The translations under genes were made by a program, and so were the position numbers. Below, piece by piece: positions 36,009 through 46,596 of a DNA stretch of 64,000 nt (positions within the stretch are counted from its first letter, which is position 1; each line of letters opens with the position of its first letter). Origin of the DNA: Candidatus Aminicenantota bacterium (lineage in GTDB: Bacteria; Acidobacteriota; Aminicenantia; Aminicenantales; Saccharicenantaceae); assembly GCA_014360015.1 (NCBI GenBank), contig JACIYJ010000002.1, positions 186,001 to 250,000 on the forward strand. Reading direction: 5' to 3'. A model generated the notes under the pieces. The model worked only from the letters and a program-made list of their open reading frames with translations. It had not been told where the DNA came from and searched no databases.

Positions 36009-37838
36009 ATGAAAAAATACTATCATTCGTTGATTATAATAGTTAGCTTTTTCGTCTGTGGCCAGCTGATTATGGCTCAATCCCAAGAAGTTACTGATAT
36101 TCTGTCAAAAAATTCTTCTGGAGTGATAACTCTTCTTGCCTGGGACAATAATAAAAACGTGGTCGGAGAGGGAACTGGATTTGCCATAGGTGAAAATTTA
36201 ATAGTCATTCCTTACCATCTTGTATCGCAGGCGGCTGAGGCGGAGATAACAACAATTTCGGGCAAAAAGGCTAAGGTTGAAGCCCTGGTGGCTTTAGACA
36301 GAAATTATGACCTGGCCATCATGAGAATCAAAGGTAAGCTCGAGCCTTTGTCCTTAGGAGCTACGGATAAACTCGAGAAGGGCAGGCGTCTTTTTGCCCT
36401 GAGTGAAATCAACGGTCAGGTAATAATTACAGAAGGCTTTCTGCGAGACTGGCTGGAGCTCCTGACAGGAAATGTAAAGTTGCTGGACATTTCTATGAAC
36501 CTGGAGAAAACAGCTTGCGGGGCTCCAATTTTTGATCTTCAGGGAAAGGTAGTCGGAATGGCCATGGTTCTCGGTCAGGGGGTCAGATTCGGAGTGCCAA
36601 TTGAACCAGTCCTGTCTCTGAATAGATTTGCCAAAGGGGTAGAATTGAAAACTGCCAGCAAAGAAAATTTTCTGGAAACGATGGAAGGAGCTTATTTTGC
36701 CGGCAAATCAGCAGCCCTGCTTAATGAGCCAGGAACGGCTACCATTTATCTTGAAAAATATGTTAAGTTCCGTCCCGATAATCTTGATGCCTATTTGTGT
36801 CTTGGCCGGTGCTATTATCAACTAAGGAATTATTCTGAATCCTATAACAATTATGCCAAAGCTCTTCTGTTGAAACCTGACCACCCTCAGGCTCTCTATG
36901 GACTCGGGTTGAATTTGTTGAACCAGCGAAAGTTTAAAGAAGCAATTGAACAGCTGGAAAAAGCTATTGCTAATAAAATTGACTCTAAGGAAATTTATTT
37001 TGAGCTGGGCTCAGCCTATGAAGAACTTCAAGATCTGAATAAAGCTGCAGAAAATTATTTAAAATACGTCCAGAGTCAGCCAGAAAACCCCTGGAGTGGC
37101 TGGCTTAAACTGGCTCAGACCTATCAGAACCTTAAAGAGACCGATAAAGCTATAATGGCTTATAGAGAGGCTCTCAAACTCAAACAGGATGACATCAAAT
37201 CTAATTACAGTCTGGCTCAATTACTGGCCAGTATAGGTCAATACGCAGAAGCCGAGTCGGTTTTCAAAAAGCTGATCGAAATCAATCCGCAGGATGCGAC
37301 CACTTATTATAACCAGATAATTCAGATGTACGATCGGGCCGGTCAGTATGATAAAGCCATCGAGGCGGCCAAAAAAATAATTGAATTGAACCCGAAAAGT
37401 GAAGTAGCCGTTTATAACCTGGCTATCATGTATTTCAAGCTCAACAGATTTGAGGAAGCGGTCAAAACTCTAAATGACTGCCTGGCACTTAAAAATGACT
37501 ATACCTATGCCTGGTACAATCTGGGCCTGGTTTATAACAAAATGAACAAACATCAGGAAGCGGTGGAAGCCTTTAAAAAGTACAACGCCCTGGCTCCCGA
37601 TGATCCTAATGGCTGGCTGAATATCGGTGTGGAATACATGATTCTCAAAGATTTTGAGAGGGCTCTGCCTTATCTGGAAAAATGTGTCCAGCTCAAACCT
37701 GATAATGCGGTAGCGCAGTATAATCTGGCTATAACCTATATCAATCTGAACGACAATTACAGCGCCAGGGAAGTGCTCAAAGTGCTGCAGAGGCTGGATA
37801 AAGCCTTAGCCGATCGTCTGAGCAAGCAGATTAAATAA
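36009..37838 (+). CDS. Exported trypsin-fold/TPR fusion with Cys at the nucleophile position
   Basis: Start at 36009 is chosen because AAGGAGG lies at 35998-36004; in-frame ATGs at 35994 and 36006 are worse spaced. The 609-residue protein has a signal peptide (1-23) and an HtrA/trypsin-like domain (about 30-215). His70 (VIPYHLV) and Asp101 (NYDLAIM) fit the charge relay. The nucleophile site reads TACGAPIFD where HtrA has GNSGGPL, placing Cys170 instead of Ser. From about residue 225 to the end there are about ten TPR units (for example YLCLGRCYYQLRNYSESYNN and WYNLGLVYNKMNKHQEAVEA). It may be a Cys-type protease or an inactive binding module with TPR scaffolding in the periplasm. Confidence 0.8.
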   Translation: MKKYYHSLIIIVSFFVCGQLIMAQSQEVTDILSKNSSGVITLLAWDNNKNVVGEGTGFAIGENLIVIPYHLVSQAAEAEITTISGKKAKVEALVALDRNYDLAIMRIKGKLEPLSLGATDKLEKGRRLFALSEINGQVIITEGFLRDWLELLTGNVKLLDISMNLEKTACGAPIFDLQGKVVGMAMVLGQGVRFGVPIEPVLSLNRFAKGVELKTASKENFLETMEGAYFAGKSAALLNEPGTATIYLEKYVKFRPDNLDAYLCLGRCYYQLRNYSESYNNYAKALLLKPDHPQALYGLGLNLLNQRKFKEAIEQLEKAIANKIDSKEIYFELGSAYEELQDLNKAAENYLKYVQSQPENPWSGWLKLAQTYQNLKETDKAIMAYREALKLKQDDIKSNYSLAQLLASIGQYAEAESVFKKLIEINPQDATTYYNQIIQMYDRAGQYDKAIEAAKKIIELNPKSEVAVYNLAIMYFKLNRFEEAVKTLNDCLALKNDYTYAWYNLGLVYNKMNKHQEAVEAFKKYNALAPDDPNGWLNIGVEYMILKDFERALPYLEKCVQLKPDNAVAQYNLAITYINLNDNYSAREVLKVLQRLDKALADRLSKQIK

Positions 37839-37849
37839 AGGCCTGCCGA

Positions 37850-37878
37850 TTGACTAAAAACCCGAGATATGGTATTTA
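37850..37878 (+). promoter_or_regulatory. Candidate promoter of tRNA-Leu and tig
   Basis: TTGACT (37850-37855), a 17-bp spacer and TATTTA (37873-37878) lie just after the TPR gene and about 55 bases before the tRNA. The -10 is weak. Confidence 0.35.
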
Positions 37879-37933
37879 AAATTCTTAGTTTTCTCCGCAC
37901 GTGTGAACAGTTATCCTTAGTTTTTCATGATAT

Positions 37934-38021
37934 GGGCAGGTGGCGGAATTGGCAGACGCACTAGGCTTAGGACCTAGTTCCTGAATAAGGAGTGCGGGTT
38001 CGATTCCCGCTCTGCCCACCA
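37934..38021 (+). tRNA. tRNA-Leu (anticodon UAG), CCA encoded
   Basis: GGGCAGG (37934-37940) pairs with TCTGCCC (38011-38017) as the acceptor stem (last pair G-U). The anticodon stem CTAGG/CCTAG encloses the loop CTTAGGA with anticodon TAG, reading CUA. A long class-II variable arm (TCCTGAATAAGGA region) and a T arm GCGGG-TTCGATT-CCCGC follow. The 3' CCA is encoded (38019-38021). Length 88 bases is normal for tRNA-Leu. Confidence 0.96.
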
Positions 38022-38093
38022 TAAACTTTTAAGGATGCTTTAGCCCGACGGATTTCCGTGCCTGTGGCATAAAATTTTTTATGAGGAAAGAAC

Positions 38094-39371
38094 ATGGAAC
38101 AAAATCCCAACCTTGACCGCTTGAAAGTCATCAGTCCAACAGTCCGTGAAATTGATCTGGAAATCTCATCTGATGAGGTCAAAAAAGAATACGAAAAAGT
38201 TCTTAAGGACTATGTGTCAAAGGTTAAGCTGCCCGGGTTTCGAAAGGGTCATGCTCCTAAGGAGATGGTTCAGAGAATGTTCGAGGATGAAATAAAAGAA
38301 GCTGTCTTGGACAACCTCATTCCTGAAAGCCTGAGACGGGAGCTGGAAGCTCTGAAGGTCGTCCCGGTTAATGTGCCGACGGTCAAATCGATCGATTTCG
38401 ATCTGGATAAAGGAGTTAGGTATCAGGTAGCTTTTGAAGTCTGGCCAGAATTCGAACTGCCAGAGAATTATCTTGAAAAGAAAATCAAACGGGAAGATGT
38501 CAGGGTGGGAGAAGCAGAAATAGACCAGGTGCTCAAAAATATCCAGGAAAATGCAGCTGAGTACCTGCCGGTGACTGACAGGGGAGTGACCAGCGGGGAT
38601 TACGTGGTGGTAGAGATTCAGGGGAAGGATGTTCGGGCGAAAAAATTTATGCCCGTGGAAAAAGTGGTTGTCTTGGCCGGACATCCGGAAAACGAAAAAC
38701 AGCTTAACGAAGCCCTGCTCGGGATGAAGCCGGGTGAAGAAAAAATCTTTACAGTTAACTATCCTGAAGACTATCAACAGAAGAAATTTGCGGGCAAACA
38801 AATTGAATACCGGATTAAAGTCCTGGAAATAAAAGAAAAAAAGCTGCCCGAACTCAACGATGAATTCGCCCGGACGGTTGATGAGGTTTCCAGTCTGGAA
38901 GCCTTAAAAGACAGGATTCGACAGGATCTGGTAAAACACATAGAGTCGGAAGCTAACGACCGGGCCATCAATGAATTCTTGGAGAAGCTGGCAGCTGAGA
39001 TCAACCTGACTCTGCCTGAGAGTATGATCAAGGAGGAGGCTCAGGCCATTATCAGCCGTCAGTTCAGAGAAGATGAGTTGAAAAAAATTCCTCAAGAACT
39101 CTGGCCCAGAATAGCCGAACAGGCCAGAAAGCAGGCCGAAATCAGCCTCAGGAATCATCTGTTGTTCAGGAAGATAGCCGAAAAAGAAGGGATTTCTGTT
39201 TCTGAGACTGAGTTTGAAGAAGAGCTCAAGAAAGTATCTGAAGAACGCAAGATACCCTTAAACCGATTAAAAGCTGCCCTTAGTCAGGATGACCGGAAAG
39301 AAGAATGGAAGTTGAACCTGCTTCTCCGGAAAACCGTTGACTTTTTGATAGATAAGGTTATAATAAAATAA
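38094..39371 (+). CDS. tig: Trigger factor
   Basis: The 425-residue ribosome-bound chaperone has the N-terminal ribosome-binding part with the signature GFRKGHAPKEM, a central FKBP-type PPIase domain (about 155-245, GDYVVVEIQGKDV to FAGKQIEYRIKVLEIKEKKLP), and a helical C-terminal chaperone domain. It is the first of tig-clpP-clpX-lon, a conserved proteostasis cluster. AGGAAAG precedes the ATG. Confidence 0.95.
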   Translation: MEQNPNLDRLKVISPTVREIDLEISSDEVKKEYEKVLKDYVSKVKLPGFRKGHAPKEMVQRMFEDEIKEAVLDNLIPESLRRELEALKVVPVNVPTVKSIDFDLDKGVRYQVAFEVWPEFELPENYLEKKIKREDVRVGEAEIDQVLKNIQENAAEYLPVTDRGVTSGDYVVVEIQGKDVRAKKFMPVEKVVVLAGHPENEKQLNEALLGMKPGEEKIFTVNYPEDYQQKKFAGKQIEYRIKVLEIKEKKLPELNDEFARTVDEVSSLEALKDRIRQDLVKHIESEANDRAINEFLEKLAAEINLTLPESMIKEEAQAIISRQFREDELKKIPQELWPRIAEQARKQAEISLRNHLLFRKIAEKEGISVSETEFEEELKKVSEERKIPLNRLKAALSQDDRKEEWKLNLLLRKTVDFLIDKVIIK

Positions 39372-39380
39372 AGTTTCCCG

Positions 39381-39977
39381 ATGGCCTTAGTTCCTTTCGT
39401 CATTGAGTCTGATGGCCGCACCGAGCGCGGATACGATATATATTCTCGATTATTAAAAGACCGAATAATTTTCCTCGGAACAGAGATAACGGACGAGGTA
39501 GCAAACTTGGTCATTGCCCAGCTACTTTACCTGGAAGCTGAAGGTAACGATAAGGATATATCCCTTTATATAAATTCTCCTGGAGGTAGCATCACGGCCG
39601 GACTGGCCATTTATGATACCATGCAATTCATCACGGCTCCGGTTACGACTATCTGTATCGGACAGGCGGCCAGCATGGCTGCGGTTCTCCTGGCTGCTGG
39701 AGCTCCTGGAAAAAGGTTTTCCTTGCCTAGTTCCAGGATCATCCTGCATCAGCCTTTTGGAGAATTTCAGGGACAGGCCAGCGACGTGGCCATACAGGCA
39801 AAAGAGATACTAAGAATGAGAGAAACCTTGAACAAGATCCTTTCCCGACACACCGGCCAGCCGCTGGAAAAAATTCAGGCTGATGTGGAAAGAGATTTCA
39901 TTATGAACGCGGTTCAGGCCAGGGAATACGGTCTTATCGACCAGATTATCAGTTCCAGAAATGAAACTCTCGCCTAA
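39381..39977 (+). CDS. clpP: ATP-dependent Clp protease proteolytic subunit
   Basis: The 198-residue serine peptidase has Ser98 in [14 protein letters not shown], the catalytic His in [14 protein letters not shown] and the late Asp in [11 protein letters not shown]. The N-terminus [21 protein letters not shown] is the usual ClpP start, with a short propeptide at most. It forms the barrel that degrades substrates fed by ClpX, whose gene begins 42 bases downstream. No strong ribosome-binding site is visible. Confidence 0.97.
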   Translation: MALVPFVIESDGRTERGYDIYSRLLKDRIIFLGTEITDEVANLVIAQLLYLEAEGNDKDISLYINSPGGSITAGLAIYDTMQFITAPVTTICIGQAASMAAVLLAAGAPGKRFSLPSSRIILHQPFGEFQGQASDVAIQAKEILRMRETLNKILSRHTGQPLEKIQADVERDFIMNAVQAREYGLIDQIISSRNETLA

Positions 39978-40019
39978 ATCAGGAAAGATTGAGGCTGAGG
40001 GGCTTTTGAGGCTAAGAAA

Positions 40020-41273
40020 ATGACAGCAAACAACCAACATTCTGGGACGACAGTCAGGTGCAGTTTTTGCCATCGTACCCAGAATCAAGTGAAAAAACTG
40101 ATTGCCGGGCCCCAGGCGGTCTATATCTGTGATAATTGTGTGGAAATTGCCCACTCCATTCTTATTTCTGAGCAGTTTAAAGAGCTTGAGTCCAAGCAAA
40201 AAAAAGAAACTTACCTGACTCCGGTTCAGATAAAAAAAGCTCTGGATGAATACATTGTCGGACAGGAGGAAGCCAAGAAAAAAATATCGGTTGCCGTTTA
40301 TAACCATTATAAGCGTATCAACCAGCCGAAGGGTCTTAGTGAAGTGGAAATTACCAAAAGCAACATTTTGTTAATTGGCCCGACCGGTACTGGCAAAACT
40401 CTGATGGCTCAAACTCTGGCTAAGCTGCTGTCCGTTCCTTTTGCCATAGCTGATGCTACCACTCTGACCGAAGCTGGCTACGTGGGAGAAGACGTGGAGA
40501 ATATCATTTTGAAATTGTTTCAGGCAGCTAAAGGCAATATCGAGAAGACTCAGAAAGGCATCGTCTACATAGACGAAATCGATAAAATCAGCCGTAAAAG
40601 CGATAGCCCTTCTATTACCCGCGATGTTTCAGGTGAAGGCGTCCAACAGGCGTTGCTCAAGATAATTGAAGGTACAGTGGCCAATGTCCCACCTCAGGGA
40701 GGACGTAAGCATCCCTATCAGGAGTTTATTCCGATTGACACCACCGATATTCTGTTCATCTGCGGAGGAGCCTTTGTCGGGCTGGATAAGATTATTGCCC
40801 AGCGTCTCGGTAAATCGAAAGTCGGCTTCAAGGCTGAGTTAAAGAAGGAGCTCCCAGAGGACGAAGACATCTATAGATATCTGATACCTGAAGACCTGAT
40901 TAAATACGGTTTGATTCCGGAACTGGTAGGCCGGATTCCGGTAGTGGCAATTTTCCACGACCTGACCAAAGACCATCTGGTGGATATACTGACCAGGCCA
41001 AAAAATGCTATTATCAAGCAGTACCAGAAGTTGTTCGAGATGGAGGGTGTGGAATTAGAGTTTACCCAGGAGGCCCTGTCCGCCATTGCCGAAAAGTCTA
41101 TAGAAAAGAAGCTTGGAGCCAGGGGCCTGAGGGCGATCATCGAAGATTTGATGCTTGACCTGATGTTCTATCTACCTTCTCAGAAAAAAACAACTAAGAT
41201 AGTGATTACCAGAGAAATGGTGGAAGAACAGCGTTTGAGCTATGAAAAATATAAACAGGTAATTGGAGCATAA
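40020..41273 (+). CDS. clpX: ATP-dependent Clp protease ATP-binding subunit ClpX
   Basis: The 417-residue unfoldase has an N-terminal zinc-binding domain ([15 protein letters not shown] to CDNC), Walker A GPTGTGKT, Walker [10 protein letters not shown], the [22 protein letters not shown] segment and sensor-2/box VII motifs ([12 protein letters not shown]). It recognises tagged proteins and feeds ClpP. lon begins two bases after its stop codon. Confidence 0.97.
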   Translation: MTANNQHSGTTVRCSFCHRTQNQVKKLIAGPQAVYICDNCVEIAHSILISEQFKELESKQKKETYLTPVQIKKALDEYIVGQEEAKKKISVAVYNHYKRINQPKGLSEVEITKSNILLIGPTGTGKTLMAQTLAKLLSVPFAIADATTLTEAGYVGEDVENIILKLFQAAKGNIEKTQKGIVYIDEIDKISRKSDSPSITRDVSGEGVQQALLKIIEGTVANVPPQGGRKHPYQEFIPIDTTDILFICGGAFVGLDKIIAQRLGKSKVGFKAELKKELPEDEDIYRYLIPEDLIKYGLIPELVGRIPVVAIFHDLTKDHLVDILTRPKNAIIKQYQKLFEMEGVELEFTQEALSAIAEKSIEKKLGARGLRAIIEDLMLDLMFYLPSQKKTTKIVITREMVEEQRLSYEKYKQVIGA

Positions 41274-41274
41274 C

Positions 41275-43704
41275 ATGGCCGATTCTTTTGAAAACTCTGA
41301 ACTGGTCAAGAACGTACCTTTGATACCGTTGAGAGACCTGGTAGTCTTTCCGGCGACCTTGGTGCCTTTCATCGTAGGTCGGCCGTCTTCGATCAAGGCG
41401 CTGGAAAAAGCTTATGAAAAGGACAAACTGATTTTTCTGGCGGCTCAAATGGATGCTACAATAGACAACCCGCTGCCCAAGGATATTTATTCTATGGGCG
41501 TTACCGCCAGAATTATCCGGACGGTCAAGACTGACGAAAGAAATATGAAGGTCATCGTCGAAGGACTTAACCGGGCCCGGATCATTGAGTACCTCAGCAC
41601 TTACCCCTATTACCAGATTCTGGCCAAAGTGGTCAAAGAAGTCGAGGATAATACCCCCGAAACCCAGGATTTGCTGAAAAAAGTGCTGTCTCTTTTTGAA
41701 GAATATCTAAAAGTGAACCAGAATGCTAACCTGGACTCCATAATTCCGGCTCTCAGAGAAAATTCTACCGACCGGATTGCCGATATCATCTCTTCTCATC
41801 TTTATTTGCCCCTGGAAGAGAAACAAAACCTGCTGGAAACCGTCAATACTAAGGAAAGATTGAGACGGTTGAAATTCTTGCTACAGGAATCCCTGGTGAA
41901 TTTCATGGGCCGGGAGACTGCCGCCGGAGGTACCAGGAGAAGGGGAGGAGCCAAGGATGCCAGCCAGAGAACCTTCATTCCTGGTAATCAGTTCAGAAAA
42001 GAAGAGCAACCCAATGAGATTGAAGAGTTGAGAAGAAAAGTGGCTGAAGCTCAGATGCCGCCCGACGCTCAAGAAAAAGCTTTGAAAGAGATAGAGCGCC
42101 TGGAAACCATGCCGCCGATGTCGGCAGAAGCCACTGTCAGTCGCAACTATCTGGACTGGTTGATATCTCTTCCCTGGAACAAGAAATCCAGAGAAAAACG
42201 TGACCTAAAAGAAGCAGAAAAAATATTGAACGAAGACCATTATGGACTGGAAAAGGTCAAGGAAAGAATCTTGGAATACCTGGCCATCCGCCAGCTAGTC
42301 AAGAATCCGAAGGGCGCAATTCTGGCTTTCATCGGGCCTCCAGGAGTTGGCAAAACTTCACTCGGCAAGTCTATCGCCCGGGCGACCGGAAGAAAATTTG
42401 TCCGGTTGTCCCTGGGAGGAGTCAGGGATGAGGCTGAAATTCGCGGCCACCGTCGGACCTATATTGGAGCTTATCCCGGACGAATTATCCAGATGATCAA
42501 GCGAGCCGGTACCAAAAATCCGGTTTTCCTCCTTGATGAAGTGGATAAGATGAGCATGGATTACAGGGGAGATCCGGCTGCCGCTTTGATGGAAGTCCTG
42601 GACCCGGAACAGAATAAAGAATTTCTTGACCATTATATCGACACCGATTTTGACCTGTCTCAGGTGATGTTTATTATCACCGCTAATTCGATTGACCCAA
42701 TACCAAAGGCTCTGCTCGACCGAATGGAAGTCATCAGAATTCCCGGCTACACAGAAGACGAAAAGCTTCAGATTGCCAAAAAATTCTTGATTCCCAAGCA
42801 GCTAAAAGCCCACGGGCTGAGCCCGAACAACTTAGAATTCACCGATCAGGCTATTCTGAAAATCATCAGGGAATACACCAGAGAAGCTGGAGTCCGAAAT
42901 CTTGAGCGGGAAATCACCGCCATCTGCCGGAAAGTGGTCAAAAAAGTGGTGACTAAAGGCAAGGATTACCACGAAAAGCTGACCCCAAAAGCCGTGGAGA
43001 ATTATCTGGGAATTCCCAAGTATCGACGCCTGGAAATTGATCAAAAGGACGAGATCGGGGTGGCACTGGGTATGGCCTGGACAGAGTTTGGTGGAGAGTT
43101 GCTAACCTTTGAAGCCACCAAGATTCATGGCAAGGGCAACCTGTTGCTGACCGGACAGTTGGGAGAAATCATGCAGGAATCAGCTCAGGCTGCCTACAGC
43201 TATGTTCGAGGAAAGCTGTATGAGCTAAATTTAAGCAAAGAACTGGAAAGGAATTTTGATATTCATATTCACGTTCCTGAAGGAGCTACTCCCAAAGAAG
43301 GCCCTTCCGCCGGGATAACCATTGCCACAGCCATCATTTCTCTGTTGACCGGAATTCCCGTGAGCAAGAAAGTGGCCATGAGTGGTGAAATTACCCTCAG
43401 GGGGAAGGTGCTGCCGGTTGGTGGGATTAAAGAAAAGTTACTGGCTGCTTATCGGGAAGGTATTACCGAAGCCATTCTCCCGATTGACAACAAACCCGAT
43501 CTCAAGGATTTACCCAAGAAACTCAAACAAAACCTTAAAATTCACTTAGTTGAAAATATGGATCAGGTGCTTAAGATAGCTCTGACCAAAGAGTTAGTGC
43601 CCAAAAAAGGTCCAGAGGAAGCCGAAAAGCAAGAAAAACCAGAGGCTGCGGCAGAAGAAGGTACTCCATCTCCTGTGGCTAAAGAACCAGAATTGACCAA
43701 CTAA
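41275..43704 (+). CDS. lon: ATP-dependent protease Lon
   Basis: ATG at 41275 (809 residues) is preferred; GGAG lies six bases upstream and the in-frame TTG at 41263 falls within clpX. The order is LON substrate domain ([13 protein letters not shown] at the start), a helical part, the AAA+ module with Walker [10 protein letters not shown] and Walker [10 protein letters not shown], and the protease domain with catalytic Ser678 in KEGPSAG and Lys in [11 protein letters not shown] low-complexity acidic tail ([17 protein letters not shown]) ends the protein. It degrades misfolded and regulatory proteins. Confidence 0.96.
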   Translation: MADSFENSELVKNVPLIPLRDLVVFPATLVPFIVGRPSSIKALEKAYEKDKLIFLAAQMDATIDNPLPKDIYSMGVTARIIRTVKTDERNMKVIVEGLNRARIIEYLSTYPYYQILAKVVKEVEDNTPETQDLLKKVLSLFEEYLKVNQNANLDSIIPALRENSTDRIADIISSHLYLPLEEKQNLLETVNTKERLRRLKFLLQESLVNFMGRETAAGGTRRRGGAKDASQRTFIPGNQFRKEEQPNEIEELRRKVAEAQMPPDAQEKALKEIERLETMPPMSAEATVSRNYLDWLISLPWNKKSREKRDLKEAEKILNEDHYGLEKVKERILEYLAIRQLVKNPKGAILAFIGPPGVGKTSLGKSIARATGRKFVRLSLGGVRDEAEIRGHRRTYIGAYPGRIIQMIKRAGTKNPVFLLDEVDKMSMDYRGDPAAALMEVLDPEQNKEFLDHYIDTDFDLSQVMFIITANSIDPIPKALLDRMEVIRIPGYTEDEKLQIAKKFLIPKQLKAHGLSPNNLEFTDQAILKIIREYTREAGVRNLEREITAICRKVVKKVVTKGKDYHEKLTPKAVENYLGIPKYRRLEIDQKDEIGVALGMAWTEFGGELLTFEATKIHGKGNLLLTGQLGEIMQESAQAAYSYVRGKLYELNLSKELERNFDIHIHVPEGATPKEGPSAGITIATAIISLLTGIPVSKKVAMSGEITLRGKVLPVGGIKEKLLAAYREGITEAILPIDNKPDLKDLPKKLKQNLKIHLVENMDQVLKIALTKELVPKKGPEEAEKQEKPEAAAEEGTPSPVAKEPELTN

Positions 43705-43785
43705 GAAGAAGTATAAAATAGCAGATAACTTCCTCAAAAAAAAAATAAATTTACACAAAAAAAATCAAATAGTGAGGTGCATAAG

Positions 43786-45066
43786 ATGAAAGAATACAGT
43801 CTGATCGACCTGGAAGAGAAAGAAATGTCATCTCTGAAAAGAATTGCTTCTTCTATGGGCCTCGAAGAAGAGGACATAGAAAACTCCAGCCGGCATAATC
43901 TGATCTTCAAAATTCTGGAAGCCCAGGCTAAGAAACAGGGACTGTTGTTTTCAGAAGGAGTTCTGGAATGCTTAGAAGACGGGTTTGGCTTTTTGCGGGC
44001 GCCCGAATTCAGTTATCTGCCGAGCCCCGATGATATTTACGTTTCGCCCTCTCAGATCAGAAAATTTCAGCTTAGAACGGGGGACACCATTTCAGGTGTG
44101 GTCAGACCGCCCAAGAATGGTGAAAAGTATTTTGCCCTGATAAAGATAGAAGCCATCAATTTCCTACATCCTGATGTGGTGCTGGAAGCCAGACGGAATG
44201 TTTATTTTGAACAGTTGACCCCGGTTTATCCTTTTGAACTGATTAAACTCCAGGATGGTAATCCCAAGAATATGAATGCCAGGGTGATGGAGTTGCTGAC
44301 TCCGATAGGGAAGGGTCAAAGAGGGCTGATCGTATCGCCGCCTCGGGCCGGAAAAACCACCCTGCTCAAAACCATAGCTAAATCTATCGAAAAAAACCAT
44401 CCTGAGGTTTTCCTAATAGTTCTGCTGATTGCTGAAAGGCCAGAAGAAGTCACAGATTTTAAGCGCAGCGTCAATGGTGAAGTCGTGGCCTCTACCTTTG
44501 ATGAGCCGCCAACCAGAAATGTTCAAGTGGCCAATATCGTCTTGGAAAAAGCAAAAAGGCTGGTTGAGCTCAAGAGGGACGTGGTCATCCTGCTGGATTC
44601 AATCACCAGACTGGCCAGGGCTCATAATGCCATCGTCCCGCCTTCGGGTAAGGTTCTTTCGGGTGGCATTGATGCCAACGCCCTGAACAAACCTAAGAAA
44701 TTTTTCGGTTCAGCCAGAAAGATTGAGGAGGGCGGAAGCTTGACCATCGTGGCCACAGCTCTGATTGATACTGGCAGCCGGATGGATGATGTCATCTTTG
44801 AAGAATTCAAGGGCACTGGCAACATGGAAATTAACCTTGACCGGCGTTTAGTGGATAAGAGGATCTTCCCGGCCATCGACATCAGCCGTTCTGGAACCAG
44901 AAAAGAAGAACTGCTCATTCCAGAGAAAGACCTTAACCGGATCTGGATTCTTAGAAAGATCCTCAGCCAATTGAACGAAGTCGAAGCCATGGAACTGCTG
45001 TTGGAAAAGCTCTCCAAGACCAAGACCAATGCCGAATTTCTGGAAGCCATGAGCAAAGGACTGTAA
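43786..45066 (+). CDS. rho: Transcription termination factor Rho
   Basis: ATG at 43786 is chosen over the GTG at 43777 because GAGGTG sits nine bases upstream. The 426-residue helicase has the N-terminal Rho domain, the cold-shock-like RNA-binding domain ([20 protein letters not shown]) and the ATPase core with [27 protein letters not shown] and [13 protein letters not shown]. It terminates untranslated transcripts. Rho dependence would fit the scarcity of clear intrinsic terminators in this window. Confidence 0.97.
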   Translation: MKEYSLIDLEEKEMSSLKRIASSMGLEEEDIENSSRHNLIFKILEAQAKKQGLLFSEGVLECLEDGFGFLRAPEFSYLPSPDDIYVSPSQIRKFQLRTGDTISGVVRPPKNGEKYFALIKIEAINFLHPDVVLEARRNVYFEQLTPVYPFELIKLQDGNPKNMNARVMELLTPIGKGQRGLIVSPPRAGKTTLLKTIAKSIEKNHPEVFLIVLLIAERPEEVTDFKRSVNGEVVASTFDEPPTRNVQVANIVLEKAKRLVELKRDVVILLDSITRLARAHNAIVPPSGKVLSGGIDANALNKPKKFFGSARKIEEGGSLTIVATALIDTGSRMDDVIFEEFKGTGNMEINLDRRLVDKRIFPAIDISRSGTRKEELLIPEKDLNRIWILRKILSQLNEVEAMELLLEKLSKTKTNAEFLEAMSKGL

Positions 45067-45690
45067 ATAAGAGCCTTATTGAATTTTTTTTATATCGAAT
45101 TCCCAAGCTTCTAAATATTTTTAAATTGGCTCTTCCGGGTTTTTAAAGGGCTAAGCCTGGAGAGTTGTTATTTTCATCGCGCGGTAATAAAGATCCTACC
45201 GAATTAGAGATTCTTAAAGTTTTGAGGCTGAATTTTCTATATCTTATTGATATTTCCTCAATTGGATTATTGACGAAAAGCTGGCTGAGCTATAATCTTA
45301 GAAGGGGTAATTCATAAACTTTAATTTTTATCCACCAAAAAGACGGATAGACCAATTTTATTTATAGTTCGTGTTATAAAACCCATGGCTTAATAATTTA
45401 TGATTTTCAAAGGCAAGAAATTAGTAAGAAAGCCCATATCTAAATTTTTTTAGGCTTTCGAGTGATGGCCAGAATAAGAGAATAAATTTGATTGAACTTG
45501 ATGGGTTCTTTGACTTATAGAATTTTCCACAGATGACTAAAAATTGGGCGTGCAAAAAATCCACAGAATTAATTCCAGGCTATCTTATTGAAAAGAAAAG
45601 AAATAAAAAGAGTATAAATAATGTGTCGCATAAGTTATATTATGTAAACTATTATCGGGGGTAAACGAATAACGATCCTTAAGGACAGGA
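45067..45690. other. Long gene-free region with DnaA-box-like words next to parAB
   Basis: These 624 AT-rich bases lie between convergent rho and parB and contain no credible ORF. Three DnaA-box-like words are on the plus strand: TTATCCACC (45328-45336), TTTTCCACA (45523-45531) and AAATCCACA (45557-45565), the first two at 8 of 9 consensus positions. A purine-rich, AT-rich tract follows at about 45588-45622. A 7-bp repeat GAAAGCC/GGCTTTC encloses a T-rich loop near 45428-45460. A replication origin is possible because parAB often flank it, but highly expressed genes to the left point toward this region, which argues against it. Confidence 0.35.
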
Positions 45691-46596
45691 TTATTCCTTG
45701 TCAGTATCAGGCTTAGGATGATCGTTTTGGGCCTTTTTTTCCTCTGATTCTGATTTTAATTTTTGCAATATTTCCTCAAGAATTCTTATCAATTCCTGTC
45801 GTGTTACCACTTGCTTTTTAAATTCAATTCTTAGACGATATGATTTTGAATCTTCAGGGACATAATTATAAACGAAATATTTAGGTTTTTGTTTTTCTGT
45901 TTCCTGTTTTTCTTTTTCTTTAAATAATTTAGTAAGATCTCGAGTATCTGAACGGGTTAAACGACGTTCTATAATTTGATCAATAACCCTGGCCATATCT
46001 TCTTCATTTTCGATTTTAGCTATCTCAATTATTGTACTGCGACTGGTTATACCAGCTTGCCTGAGCTTTTCACGTAAATTTAAAGGAATCCGAGATACAG
46101 ATATTATTTCTGTAATAGTTGATCTGGCCTTGCCAATTTTATCAGCAATATCTTGATGGCTATAGCCATACAGGCTGATAAGGGCCTTTAAACCATCTGC
46201 CTCTTCGAAGATATCAAGGTCCTTTCTTTGAAGATTTTCAATTAAAGAAATCTCCATAGCCTCCTGATCTTCTACATCCATTTCTATACAGGGTATCTCT
46301 TTAAGGCCAAGTTTTTTTGAAGCCACATACCGTCTTTCTCCAGCTATTATTTCGAATCTATCACCCTTAGCTCTAACCAGGATTGGTTCCAGAACTCCCT
46401 TTGTTTTTATTGAATCCATCAATTCTTGAATGTTACCCAGTTCGCTCCTGGGCTGTCTTGGATTAGGGTCTATTCTGTCGATAGATATGAGTCTGACACG
46501 AGGTGCTGGTGATTTTGAGGCAATCAATTCCACAAAATGCGGATCATGCCTCATAGTTAATGAATCAGGTAATCCAGATTTTTTAGTTTTTTGCAC
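45691..46596 (-). CDS. parB: Chromosome partitioning protein ParB
   Basis: The 301-residue protein has the ParB/Spo0J N-terminal CTPase domain (IDPNPRQPRSELGNIQEL, PILVRAKGDRFEIIAGERRY with the GERR motif, SLIENLQRKDLDIFEEA) and the helix-turn-helix that binds parS (YSHQDIADKIGKARSTITEI). The C-terminal third is charged and likely dimerises. It clamps onto DNA near parS and works with ParA in segregation. It overlaps parA by 14 bases. Confidence 0.95.
   Translation of the reverse strand: MQKTKKSGLPDSLTMRHDPHFVELIASKSPAPRVRLISIDRIDPNPRQPRSELGNIQELMDSIKTKGVLEPILVRAKGDRFEIIAGERRYVASKKLGLKEIPCIEMDVEDQEAMEISLIENLQRKDLDIFEEADGLKALISLYGYSHQDIADKIGKARSTITEIISVSRIPLNLREKLRQAGITSRSTIIEIAKIENEEDMARVIDQIIERRLTRSDTRDLTKLFKEKEKQETEKQKPKYFVYNYVPEDSKSYRLRIEFKKQVVTRQELIRILEEILQKLKSESEEKKAQNDHPKPDTDKE

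Noticed and set aside
37896-37915. CACGTG-containing word before tRNA-Leu as a parS site
   Set aside because: The flanks do not form the TGTTTCACGTGAAACA palindrome; the right half carries an extra base.
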